From contig JBEYHY010000004.1 in the NCBI GenBank assembly GCA_040635515.1, positions 1-64,000 on the forward strand: 64,000 bases of DNA, written 5' to 3'. This stretch comes from Prauserella_A sp040635515. Lineage in GTDB: Bacteria; Actinomycetota; Actinomycetes; Mycobacteriales; Pseudonocardiaceae. The translations under genes and the position numbers were made by a program. Under the pieces are notes generated by a model. It ran no database searches and was not told the origin of the DNA. It saw only the letters and a list, made by a program, of their open reading frames with translations. This document shows, piece by piece, positions 57,200 to 64,000 of the stretch (positions are counted from its first letter, which is position 1; every line of letters begins with the position of its first letter).

Positions 57200-58510
57200 G
57201 TGACGACGTGGACCAACTGGGCCGGAACCGAGGTCTCCCGCCCCCGCCACATCCATCAGCCGCAAAATGCCTCGCAGATCGCCGACATCGTCGCCGCCGC
57301 GACGGCGAAGGGCGGGCGGATCCGGCCGCTCGGCAGCGGGCACTCGTTCACCGCCATCGGTGTTCCCGGTTCCGAAGCGATCGACCTCAGCGGCTGGAGG
57401 GGCATCGTCAAGGCGGATGCCACGACCGGCCTCGTCACGGTGCGCTCAGGCACCACGCTGCGCGAACTCAACATCCACCTGGACGCGCTCGGTCTCGCGA
57501 TGACCAACCTCGGCGACATCGACGCACAGACGATCGCGGGTGCGATCTCGACGGGGACGCACGGAACAGGTGCCAGGTTCGGCGGGCTGGCCACCCAGGT
57601 GGCCGCACTCGAACTGGTGCTGGCAGACGGTTCCGTGGTGACCTGCTCCGCGGACGACCGGCCCGACCTCTTCAACGCCGCGCGCGTCGGACTCGGAGCG
57701 CTCGGGGTGATCAGTACGGTGACCCTGCACTGCGAACCCGCCTACCTGCTCGCCGCGCAGGAACGCCCCGAACCCTTCACCGAAGTACTCGACCGCTTCG
57801 ACGAATACGCCGACAACAACGACCACTTCGAGTTCTACTGGTTCCCCTATGGCAAAAACGCGCTGGTCAAGCGCAACAATCGGGAGGAAATCGGGGTCAG
57901 GCCCCGCCCGTTGTCCCGGGTGAGGCAGTTCGTCGACTACACCGTCATGGAGAACGCCGCGTTCGGCACCCTGTGCAGACTGGGCAGGGCAGCACCGAAA
58001 CTCGTGCCGAGGCTCGGCAGCTTCGCGTCCTCGGTGCTCTCGGCGCGCGAGTACAGCGACGTGTCCCATCGGGTCTTCGCCACGCATCGAGCCGTGCGGT
58101 TCGTCGAATCCGAGTTCGCCGTCCCCCGCGCGGCGGTGCACGAGGTGTTGAGGGAACTCAAGGCCGCCGTGGCCCGGCTCGCCGACCCGGTCGCGTTTCC
58201 CGTGGAGGTCAGAGTCGCCGCGGCCGACGACATCTGGCTCTCGACCGCGTACGGGAGGGACTCGGCCTACATCGCGATTCACCAGTACCGGGGAATGCCC
58301 TATCGCGAGTATTTCGCGGCATTCAACGACATCGCGGGCGCCGTGGGCGGCCGCCCCCACTGGGGCAAACTGCACAATGTGGACGCTGCCGTGCTCGGTG
58401 AACGCTACCCGCGGTTCGCGGACTTCGGCCGGGTACGCGACGAGGTGGATCCGGCACGCGTGTTCACCAACGCCTACCTCGACCGCGTGCTTGGGGAGAA
58501 AACCGCGTAG
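57200..58510 (+). CDS. FAD-linked aldonolactone-oxidase-type enzyme
   Basis: This 436-residue flavoprotein has an N-terminal FAD-binding domain (PLGSGHSFTAIGV, typical of the VAO/PCMH fold; AIDLSGWRGIVKAD; GDIDAQTIAGAISTGTHGTG). The C-terminal domain resembles D-arabinono-1,4-lactone oxidase (FEFYWFPYGKNALVK; GGRPHWGKLHN). The histidine of GSGHSF would be a candidate for covalent FAD attachment, though relatives vary. It may oxidise an aldonolactone or alditol. The start is GTG 57200. Confidence 0.9.
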   Translation: MTTWTNWAGTEVSRPRHIHQPQNASQIADIVAAATAKGGRIRPLGSGHSFTAIGVPGSEAIDLSGWRGIVKADATTGLVTVRSGTTLRELNIHLDALGLAMTNLGDIDAQTIAGAISTGTHGTGARFGGLATQVAALELVLADGSVVTCSADDRPDLFNAARVGLGALGVISTVTLHCEPAYLLAAQERPEPFTEVLDRFDEYADNNDHFEFYWFPYGKNALVKRNNREEIGVRPRPLSRVRQFVDYTVMENAAFGTLCRLGRAAPKLVPRLGSFASSVLSAREYSDVSHRVFATHRAVRFVESEFAVPRAAVHEVLRELKAAVARLADPVAFPVEVRVAAADDIWLSTAYGRDSAYIAIHQYRGMPYREYFAAFNDIAGAVGGRPHWGKLHNVDAAVLGERYPRFADFGRVRDEVDPARVFTNAYLDRVLGEKTA

Positions 58511-58536
58511 CCGCCGGGGTTTGGTGTCGGCCGCAC

Positions 58537-58599
58537 TGCGGATCTCGCCGTCCTGAGTGCGGATCTCGCCGTCCTGAGTGCGGATCTCGGCGCCCTGAG
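58537..58599. repeat. three tandem 21-bp repeats
   Basis: The unit TGCGGATCTCGCCGTCCTGAG occurs at 58537-58557 and 58558-58578 without change, and at 58579-58599 with two changes. A fourth, partial, diverged copy follows. It lies between the oxidase gene and the convergent NAD(P)-binding protein gene. Its role could be terminator-like, a spacer or an intergenic repeat family. Confidence 0.9.
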
Positions 58600-58625
58600 T
58601 GGGGGACTCGCGGAATTGGCGCGCG

Positions 58626-59279
58626 TTACACGCGGGCGACTGCTTCCTCGACCGGGGTGTTACCTCCGGTCAGCTCCAGGGTGCGCCGCGTCGCGACGGT
58701 GTCGGACAGAAGTTCGGCGACGACGGCGGCGACATCCTCCCTCGACACGTCACCACGCGGGACGGAGTCTCCCAGCCGCACGCTTCCGGTTCCGGGATCG
58801 TCGGTCAGCCGCCCCGGCCGCAGAATGGTCCAGTCCAGCTTCCTCGCCCGCAAATCCGCTTCGGCGGCGGCCTTCGCGTGCAGGTACGCCGCGAACACTT
58901 CTCCGACCGCATCGGGATCGATAGGGCCGTCGGTACCCATCGCGCTGATTTGCACGAACCTTAACACACCGGCGCGTTCCGCGGCTTCCGCGAACAACAC
59001 GGCCGCGGCGCGGTCGACGGTGTCCTTCCTCGCCGTTCCACTGCCAGGACCCGCGCCGGCGGCGAACACCGCGGCATCGGCACCGGAAAGCACCTGCACG
59101 ATCTCGTCGAGATCGGCGTTCTCCAGATCGAGAACGGCCGGTTCCGCACTGACCTCACGAAGATCCGCGGCCTGCTCGACGTTACGAATGATGCCGACCG
59201 CGACATCTCCGTTGGCCGCGAGCTTCTTCTCCAGCAGCAGTGCGATCTTTCCGTGTCCACCGGCAATGACGACTCGCAT
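58626..59279 (-). CDS. NAD(P)-binding atypical SDR (NAD(P)H-binding family)
   Basis: This 217-residue single Rossmann-domain protein has MRVVIAGGHGKIALLLEKKL (GGHGKIA nucleotide loop), VFAAGAGPGSG, VQISAMGTDG and LDWTILRPGRLTDD. This matches YwnB/YhfK-type NAD(P)H-binding proteins with no known reaction. ATG 59279 gives the canonical start. The classical Tyr-x3-Lys is absent or changed (AAYLHAKAAAE). Confidence 0.9.
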   Translation of the reverse strand: MRVVIAGGHGKIALLLEKKLAANGDVAVGIIRNVEQAADLREVSAEPAVLDLENADLDEIVQVLSGADAAVFAAGAGPGSGTARKDTVDRAAAVLFAEAAERAGVLRFVQISAMGTDGPIDPDAVGEVFAAYLHAKAAAEADLRARKLDWTILRPGRLTDDPGTGSVRLGDSVPRGDVSREDVAAVVAELLSDTVATRRTLELTGGNTPVEEAVARV

Positions 59280-59298
59280 GTACCCGAGCCTAGCGGCG

Positions 59299-59940
59299 TC
59301 ACTCGGCCGCGGCAGCACACTCCAGCGCTACGAGTTGCTCGTAGACCATCTCGTTCACCCACCGGGACACCGCGTCGCCACCGAGCAGGATGCGCTCGGA
59401 CCTGCCTTCGAGGTCGAGATCGACGACCGCGTTCTCGTCGGCGGTCACGACGGCGAGGCCATAGGCCCTTGCCCTCGGAAGGCAGTTGTCGACGTAGTCA
59501 TGGCTGAGCGTCGCCGAGCGCGGCAGCACGATGGCCGCGTCGCCGTACCGCGCGAACGGCACCGTCGCCGCGAGGCCCGTCCTCCAGTGCCTTGCGACGG
59601 CGAGAACACCGACGATCTCGGCCGCCGCGGGCGGCGCGCTCGCGGCGAGTTCCGGCCACGTCCAGGTGGAGACGGTTGCCCTGTCGGCAACGGGGCCGAT
59701 GCCGAGGGCGATCCGCTCGGCGTGTGCCTCCGCACTGAGGTTGGCCACCACGTAAACGGTGCGGCCGAACAGCTTCATGGCCGGGAGCAGATCGCCCTTC
59801 CAGCCAAGCTGTGCCGCCGCCTCAGCGGCGAGCTCGTCGACACCTGCCGGCAGCTCGATCGGCGGGACCATTCGGCTCGGAATCGACCTGGTTCCGTTTG
59901 ACCCACTCGGCACCGCGGTCTGTCCGGGTGTAACCGCCAC
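59299..59940 (-). CDS. protein of unknown function
   Basis: This 213-residue soluble protein has an N-terminal 23 residues rich in Gly/Ser/Thr. A globular domain follows (PPIELPAGVDELAAEAAAQL, AMKLFGRTVYVVANLSAEAH, CLPRARAYGLAVVTADENAVV). GTG 59940 follows GGGAGG with normal spacing; ATG 59871 is an alternative. It lies 19 bp upstream of the NAD(P)-binding gene on the same strand, so the two may be an operon. No family is recognised. Confidence 0.68.
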   Translation of the reverse strand: MAVTPGQTAVPSGSNGTRSIPSRMVPPIELPAGVDELAAEAAAQLGWKGDLLPAMKLFGRTVYVVANLSAEAHAERIALGIGPVADRATVSTWTWPELAASAPPAAAEIVGVLAVARHWRTGLAATVPFARYGDAAIVLPRSATLSHDYVDNCLPRARAYGLAVVTADENAVVDLDLEGRSERILLGGDAVSRWVNEMVYEQLVALECAAAAE

Positions 59941-60270
59941 GAAGTCCGCCTCCCTCTACTACTTCTGCGACTCGGCCGTCCTGCGTGCCACGCAAAACGG
60001 CACATAACTTAGGTACCAGCGGAAACGGGCCAGGTCTGCGGACTGGAGGTGCGTCTGCGATCGGCGGCGCCCAACGGTCGGTGATCGGTCGGTGGGCGGT
60101 CATCGGAGTTCAGTCCGACGGTGCTGCCGGATGGGTGACGAGCAGCCAAGCGGTTGTGCGCAGAGTGGCGCGGCCGTGACGTGTACCGCAGCGATGACCC
60201 GCCGACCCGGGATAGGGTCGCTTGCGAGTCGGGACCGCCGCAAGAGTTGACCGCCAGTGCTGGAGGATCG
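59941..60270. other. 330-bp divergent promoter region
   Basis: This gap separates the unknown minus-strand gene from the HpcH/CitE genes. No convincing gene is seen. A TANNNT-type -10 (TAGGGT, about 60212) and GGTCGGTGATCGGTCGGTGGGCGGTC, a direct repeat of GGTCGGTG, at about 60076 are candidate regulatory features. Confidence 0.4.
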
Positions 60271-61359
60271 ATGCGCTCGCCGAAAGACTTCTTCGCCCCG
60301 CTCGCCGTGGGCGCGCCGGAGCCGGTCAGGCAGGTTCCCGCCCTCCCTTCCCGGATGATCCACTTTTTCGATCCGAGCAACGAGAAGATGGCGGCGAAGG
60401 TCCCCGATCTCGCGCGGAAGGTCGACGTGCTGCTCGGCAACCTTGAGGACGCCGTGAGGGCCGACCGGAAGACCGCCGCCCGCGAGGGCCTCGTGCGAAT
60501 CGCGAAGGCCACCGACTTCGGCTCGACTCAACTGTGGACCCGCGTGAACAGCCTCGATTCGCCATGGGTGCTCGACGACCTGATCACCCTTGTCACCGAA
60601 ATCGGCGACAAGCTCGACGTCATCATGGTGCCGAAGGTCGAGGGCGCTCAGGACATCCACTACGTCGACCGGTTACTGGCGCAACTCGAAGCACGCGCGG
60701 GCCTTGAGAAGCCGTTGCTGGTGCACGCGATCCTGGAAACGGCGAGCGGCGTCGCCAACGTGGAGGACATCGCGGGCGCGAGCCCTCGGATGCAGGGCAT
60801 CTCACTCGGTCCCGCCGACCTGGCCGCGAGCCGCCGGATGAAGACCACGCGGGTCGGAGGCGGGCATCCCGGCTATCTGGTGCGCACGGACCCCGTCGGT
60901 GACGACATCCACGAGGGCCGCACCACCTATCAGCAGGATTTGTGGCACTACACGGTTGCCCGCATGGTCGACGCGTGCGTGATGAACGGGATCTTTCCGT
61001 ACTACGGCCCTTTCGGGGACATTCGCGATGTCGTCGCCTGCGAGGACCAGTTCCGCAACGCGTTCCTGCTCGGCTGTGTCGGCACGTGGACGCTGCACCC
61101 TGTGCAGATCGAGATCGCGAGGAAGGTGTTCTCGCCGTCGCGGGACGATGTCGCGTGGGCACGCAAGGTGATCGCCGCGATGGGGGACGGCACCGGCGCC
61201 GTGATGATCGACGGGAAGATGCAGGACGACGCGTCGGTGAAGCAGTGCCGTGTCGTCGCCGAACTGGCGGACGCGTTGGCCGCGAGCGATCCTGAACTCG
61301 CCAAGACGTACGGCGACGCCAGCGACTTGGCAACCGCGACCAAGGAGGCCACCTCGTGA
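60271..61359 (+). CDS. HpcH/HpaI aldolase/citrate-lyase-like enzyme 1
   Basis: This 362-residue TIM-barrel lyase has IHFFDPSNEKMAAKVPDLA, NLEDAVRADRKTAAREGLVR (metal and CoA region), IMVPKVEGAQDIHYVDRLL and HAILETASGVANVEDIAG. The layout fits L-malyl-CoA/beta-methylmalyl-CoA-lyase-like enzymes. ATG 60271 follows TGGAGGATCG. Its stop overlaps the start of the second lyase gene (GTGA), so the two act together. The substrate remains inferred. Confidence 0.87.
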   Translation: MRSPKDFFAPLAVGAPEPVRQVPALPSRMIHFFDPSNEKMAAKVPDLARKVDVLLGNLEDAVRADRKTAAREGLVRIAKATDFGSTQLWTRVNSLDSPWVLDDLITLVTEIGDKLDVIMVPKVEGAQDIHYVDRLLAQLEARAGLEKPLLVHAILETASGVANVEDIAGASPRMQGISLGPADLAASRRMKTTRVGGGHPGYLVRTDPVGDDIHEGRTTYQQDLWHYTVARMVDACVMNGIFPYYGPFGDIRDVVACEDQFRNAFLLGCVGTWTLHPVQIEIARKVFSPSRDDVAWARKVIAAMGDGTGAVMIDGKMQDDASVKQCRVVAELADALAASDPELAKTYGDASDLATATKEATS

Positions 61360-62216
61360 GACCGCGTCGTTCCGTCCTTTACATGCCGGGCGCCAACGAG
61401 CGCGCGCTTGAGAAGGCCAAGTCGCTGCAGGCCGACGCGCTGATCCTCGACCTTGAGGACGCGGTTACTCCCGACGCCAAGGCCTCGGCAAGGGAGCGGG
61501 TGTGCGCCGCGGCCGCTTCGCGCGCGTACGGCAGGCGCGAGGTGACCATTCGCGTCAACGGGATCGAGACCGAATGGCACGACGCCGACCTGCGGGCCGC
61601 GGCGCAAGCCGGTCCCGACGCCGTCGTCATCCCGAAGGTCAACTCCGCGAGGGACGTGCACAACATCGAGCGTGCCCTTGAGCTGGGCGGCGCTCCCGAA
61701 TACACGAAGATCTGGGCGATGCTCGAAACCCCGGTCGCCGTACTGCGTGCCGAGGAGATCGCGAGTTCGAGCGAACGGCTCACCGCGCTGGTGATGGGCA
61801 CCAACGATCTGGCGAAGGAACTGCACGCCGAGTTCGTTCCCGGCAGGGGGCCGTTGCTCGGCGGGCTCTCCCTGTGCCTGCTCGCGGCGAGGTCGACGGG
61901 CAAGGTGATCCTCGACGGCGTCTACAACGACGTGAAGGATCTCGACGGTTTCGCGGCGGAATGCGCGCAGGGAAGGCAGTACGGCTTCGACGGGAAGACT
62001 CTCGTCCATCCCGCGCAGATCGAGCCGTGCAACCGGGTCTTCGCGCCGTCGCAGGAGGAAGTCGCGCTGGCCCGCAGAATCATCGTGGCCTTCGAGGAGG
62101 CGAACGCGGCGGGCAAGGGTGTGGTGACCGTCGACGGCAGGATGATCGAGAACCTGCACGTGGACAACGCGCGCAGGGTGCTGGGACTCGCCGACGCGAT
62201 CAGCGGACTCGGCTGA
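61356..62216 (+). CDS. CitE-like CoA ester lyase 2
   Basis: This 286-residue member of the CitE family has RSVLYMPGANERALEKAKSL, LILDLEDAVTPDAKASARE (metal ligands), VVIPKVNSARDVHNIERAL, MLETPVAVLRAEEIA and GFDGKTLVHPAQIEPCN. It is shorter than the first lyase. Relatives include citramalyl-CoA and (3S)-malyl-CoA lyases. The pair with the previous gene suggests a heteromer or two consecutive cleavages in one acyl-CoA pathway. Confidence 0.9.
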   Translation: MRPRRSVLYMPGANERALEKAKSLQADALILDLEDAVTPDAKASARERVCAAAASRAYGRREVTIRVNGIETEWHDADLRAAAQAGPDAVVIPKVNSARDVHNIERALELGGAPEYTKIWAMLETPVAVLRAEEIASSSERLTALVMGTNDLAKELHAEFVPGRGPLLGGLSLCLLAARSTGKVILDGVYNDVKDLDGFAAECAQGRQYGFDGKTLVHPAQIEPCNRVFAPSQEEVALARRIIVAFEEANAAGKGVVTVDGRMIENLHVDNARRVLGLADAISGLG

Positions 62217-62267
62217 TCTTCGTTAATTCGGTTGCCTGCCGCGTCGATCGCTGACTAGCTTTCGCGC

Positions 62268-63476
62268 GTGGTCCTACGCCGCGCGGACCGGCCGCGACTC
62301 GGCGCCGATTTCGGCAAGCTGTGGACGGCGAACGGGTTCACCAACGTCGCCGACGGGGTCGCGCTGGCGGCGGCGCCGTTGCTCGTCGCCTCCCTGACGG
62401 ACAACCCGATACTCGTCGGTGGTTCGGTTTTCGTTCAGCAGTTGCCGTGGCTGTTGTTCTCCCTGATCAGCGGGGTCTACGTCGACCGGCTCGACCGCCG
62501 GTCGCTGCTGGTGGCCGTCAACGTGATTCGCGGCGCCGTCGTCGGTGGCCTCGCCGTCGCGATCGTGACCGACGTCGTCTCGGTGTGGCTCGTGTACCTG
62601 GCCTTCTTCCTGATCGGCACCGCGGAGACGGTGGTGGACAACGCGTCACACGCGGTGCTGCCGAGCATTGTGGAATCGGCCGCGTTGCCGAGGGCGAACG
62701 CCAGGTTGATCGCCATGCAGTACGTGGCGAACCAGTTCGCGGCGCCGCCGCTTGGCGCGGCGTTGTTCGCGGGCTCGGCCGCGCTGCCGTTCGGGTTGAA
62801 CGCGGTGTGCTTCGTGATGGCGGCTCCGCTACTCGGCGCGCTGCGCCGCATCCCCGTCTCCAGGGCGGAGCGCAGGCCGGTGCGAGAGGAGATCGCGGAG
62901 GGAGTCCGCTGGTTGTGGCGGCACAAGGTGCTGAGGATGCTCGCGCTTTCGATCTGCCTGATGAACCTCACCCTGCTCGCCGCATTCGCGATTCTGGTGC
63001 TCTACGCGAAGCAGCGGCTCGGCCTCGGCGCCGTCGGCTATGGGCTCCTGCTGACCGCGTCGGCGGTGGGCGGCCTGCTCGGTACCACGATCGCGAGCAG
63101 GCTGACCGCCCGGTTCTCGGATTCGACGTTGCTGAGGACGGGGCTCGTCGTCGAAACGTTGACGCACGTGCTGCTCGCGCTTGCGACGACGCCGTGGGTC
63201 GCCTCGGTCACACTCGTGGCTTTCGGCCTGCACGGCTCGCTGTGGGGCGTGGTCTCGACGACGTGGCGGCAACGCGTGATCCCCGAACATCTTCGCGGCA
63301 GGGTCACCAGCGTGTACCTGCTGTTCAGCGTCGGTGGCGCCGCGCTGGGCAGTCTGCTGAGCGGGCCGATCGCGACGGCATTCGGCATCACGGCACCGTT
63401 CTGGTGTTCGGCGGTGATCATGGCGGCGATGACGGCAGGCGCGTGGCGCACGTTCGGCAAGCATCTCGTCGGCTGA
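62268..63476 (+). CDS. MFS transporter (EntS/MFS_3-type exporter)
   Basis: This 402-residue carrier has 12 transmembrane helices. LWTANGFTNVADGVALAAAP, SLISGVYVDRLDRRSLLVAV (motif A loop) and PEHLRGRVTSVYLLFSVG are typical of MFS_3/EntS-type drug or siderophore exporters. The start is GTG 62268, 51 bp after the lyase gene. The substrate cannot be told. Confidence 0.88.
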   Translation: MVLRRADRPRLGADFGKLWTANGFTNVADGVALAAAPLLVASLTDNPILVGGSVFVQQLPWLLFSLISGVYVDRLDRRSLLVAVNVIRGAVVGGLAVAIVTDVVSVWLVYLAFFLIGTAETVVDNASHAVLPSIVESAALPRANARLIAMQYVANQFAAPPLGAALFAGSAALPFGLNAVCFVMAAPLLGALRRIPVSRAERRPVREEIAEGVRWLWRHKVLRMLALSICLMNLTLLAAFAILVLYAKQRLGLGAVGYGLLLTASAVGGLLGTTIASRLTARFSDSTLLRTGLVVETLTHVLLALATTPWVASVTLVAFGLHGSLWGVVSTTWRQRVIPEHLRGRVTSVYLLFSVGGAALGSLLSGPIATAFGITAPFWCSAVIMAAMTAGAWRTFGKHLVG

Positions 63477-63512
63477 TCGGAATGTGAACGCGACTCATGC
63501 GTTGCACCTGAT

Positions 63513-64000
63513 ATGGACGTCAAGATCTCGGTTCTGGACCGGTCGAGCACCCGGGAAGGCCGTTCGACCTCGGCCGCGCTGAGGGAGACGCTCCAGTTCG
63601 CCGTGCAGGCCGAACAACTTGGCTACCACCGGTTCTGGGTTTCCGAACACCACAGTGTCCCCGGCGTCGCCGGTTCGGCACCGACCGTACTCGCCTCGGC
63701 GATCGGCGCGGCGACCTCGACCATCAGGGTCGGCACCGGTGGGGTCATGCTGCCCAACCATCAGCCGCTCGTCGTCGCCGAGCAGTTCGGTGTTCTCGAA
63801 TCGCTCTATCCGGGCAGGATCGACATGGGGCTCGGCAGGTCGGTCGGTTTCACGCGCGGGATCCGCGATGCGCTCGGCAGGGACAAAGAGGACGCGGCCA
63901 GGTTCGGCGAGCAACTCCGCGAACTGCTCGGCTATTTCTCCGGCGACGTCGAACGGTATCCGGGAGTGCACGGGATTCCCGCCGAAGGACTGCGGGTTCC
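63513..64000 (+). CDS. LLM-class flavin-dependent oxidoreductase (3' truncated by the window)
   Basis: ATG at 63513 opens a frame with no stop to base 64000 (162 codons visible). It reads VKISVLDRSSTREGRS, YHRFWVSEHHSVPGVAGSAP, VGTGGVMLPNHQPLVVAEQF and LYPGRIDMGLGRSVGF. These are hallmarks of luciferase-like monooxygenases that use FMNH2 or F420. The usual length is about 330 residues, so half is missing beyond the window. It follows the MFS gene by 36 bp and may be in the same unit. Confidence 0.9.
   Translation, partial: MDVKISVLDRSSTREGRSTSAALRETLQFAVQAEQLGYHRFWVSEHHSVPGVAGSAPTVLASAIGAATSTIRVGTGGVMLPNHQPLVVAEQFGVLESLYPGRIDMGLGRSVGFTRGIRDALGRDKEDAARFGEQLRELLGYFSGDVERYPGVHGIPAEGLRV

Noticed and set aside
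58537..58599. Short CRISPR-like array
   Set aside because: The units are directly adjacent without spacers, so this is a simple tandem repeat.

Overview
The window is 64 kb of high-GC DNA with strong G/C at third codon positions, frequent GTG starts, many 4-bp ATGA/GTGA gene overlaps, SigE-type and ECF sigma factors, and regulator families typical of actinomycetes. It looks like chromosomal DNA of a mycelial actinomycete, probably of the Pseudonocardiaceae (Amycolatopsis, Prauserella, Saccharomonospora type). The family placement is an inference from gene style, not from a marker gene. No prophage, insertion sequence, CRISPR array or complete biosynthetic cluster is visible.

Layout. 0-7.6 kb: arginine deiminase, a ferritin gene behind tandem iron-box-like sites, a sigma factor with a membrane partner, DUF952/DUF5926 genes, a cytochrome P450, a DUF4328 membrane protein and a rhodanese. 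7.6-13 kb: a monocarboxylate (acetate/pyruvate type) symporter with a small membrane partner and a LytTR/LytS two-component pair, with an S49 peptidase gene lying between regulator and kinase. 13-16.4 kb: a DNA glycosylase, a small membrane protein, an ECF sigma factor fused to its own zinc-finger/membrane module, and a tRNA-Gly. 16.4-18.5 kb: an XRE regulator behind a palindrome, a lipoprotein, msrA and a Phd antitoxin followed by a decayed RelE toxin. 18.5-27.6 kb: a surface region with two tandem paralogous membrane proteins, a 1252-residue fusion of two glycosyltransferases and an FkbM-type methyltransferase, a PIG-V-like mannosyltransferase and an acyltransferase. 27.7-37.3 kb: a two-component system with a membrane protein, a molybdopterin oxidoreductase, an ECF sigma/VOC/SnoaL operon, gamma-glutamyltransferase and a short-chain dehydrogenase. 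37.3-46 kb: a TM0106-type nuclease, a DUF6474-type protein, and a long minus-strand operon for betaine-type uptake (BCCT carrier plus an OpuC/ProU-type ABC transporter) ending in a TauD-like dioxygenase. 46-49 kb: a copper operon (YcnI, CopC, CopD). 49-55.9 kb: a STAND NTPase, a phosphotransferase, an XRE-TPR regulator diverging from two small genes, and a TetR regulator. 55.9-64 kb: an alanine-racemase-fold enzyme, an aldonolactone-oxidase-type flavoenzyme, 21-bp tandem repeats, an NAD(P)-binding protein, two tandem HpcH/CitE lyases, an MFS exporter and a truncated luciferase-like monooxygenase.

The most interesting element is between the betaine-transporter genes and the TauD-like gene. A 51-codon upstream ORF carries five cysteines, including Cys-Cys-Cys (TGC TGC TGC), and overlaps the dioxygenase start. 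A perfect 15-bp inverted repeat places the upstream ORF start codon opposite the dioxygenase start codon, with two hairpins nested inside. This has the architecture of a cysteine-responsive attenuator. It suggests that the operon scavenges a sulfur-containing zwitterion. Other points worth attention are the iron boxes at ferritin, the tri-domain glycan enzyme, the RelE remnant, and the VOC gene with two well-formed starts.
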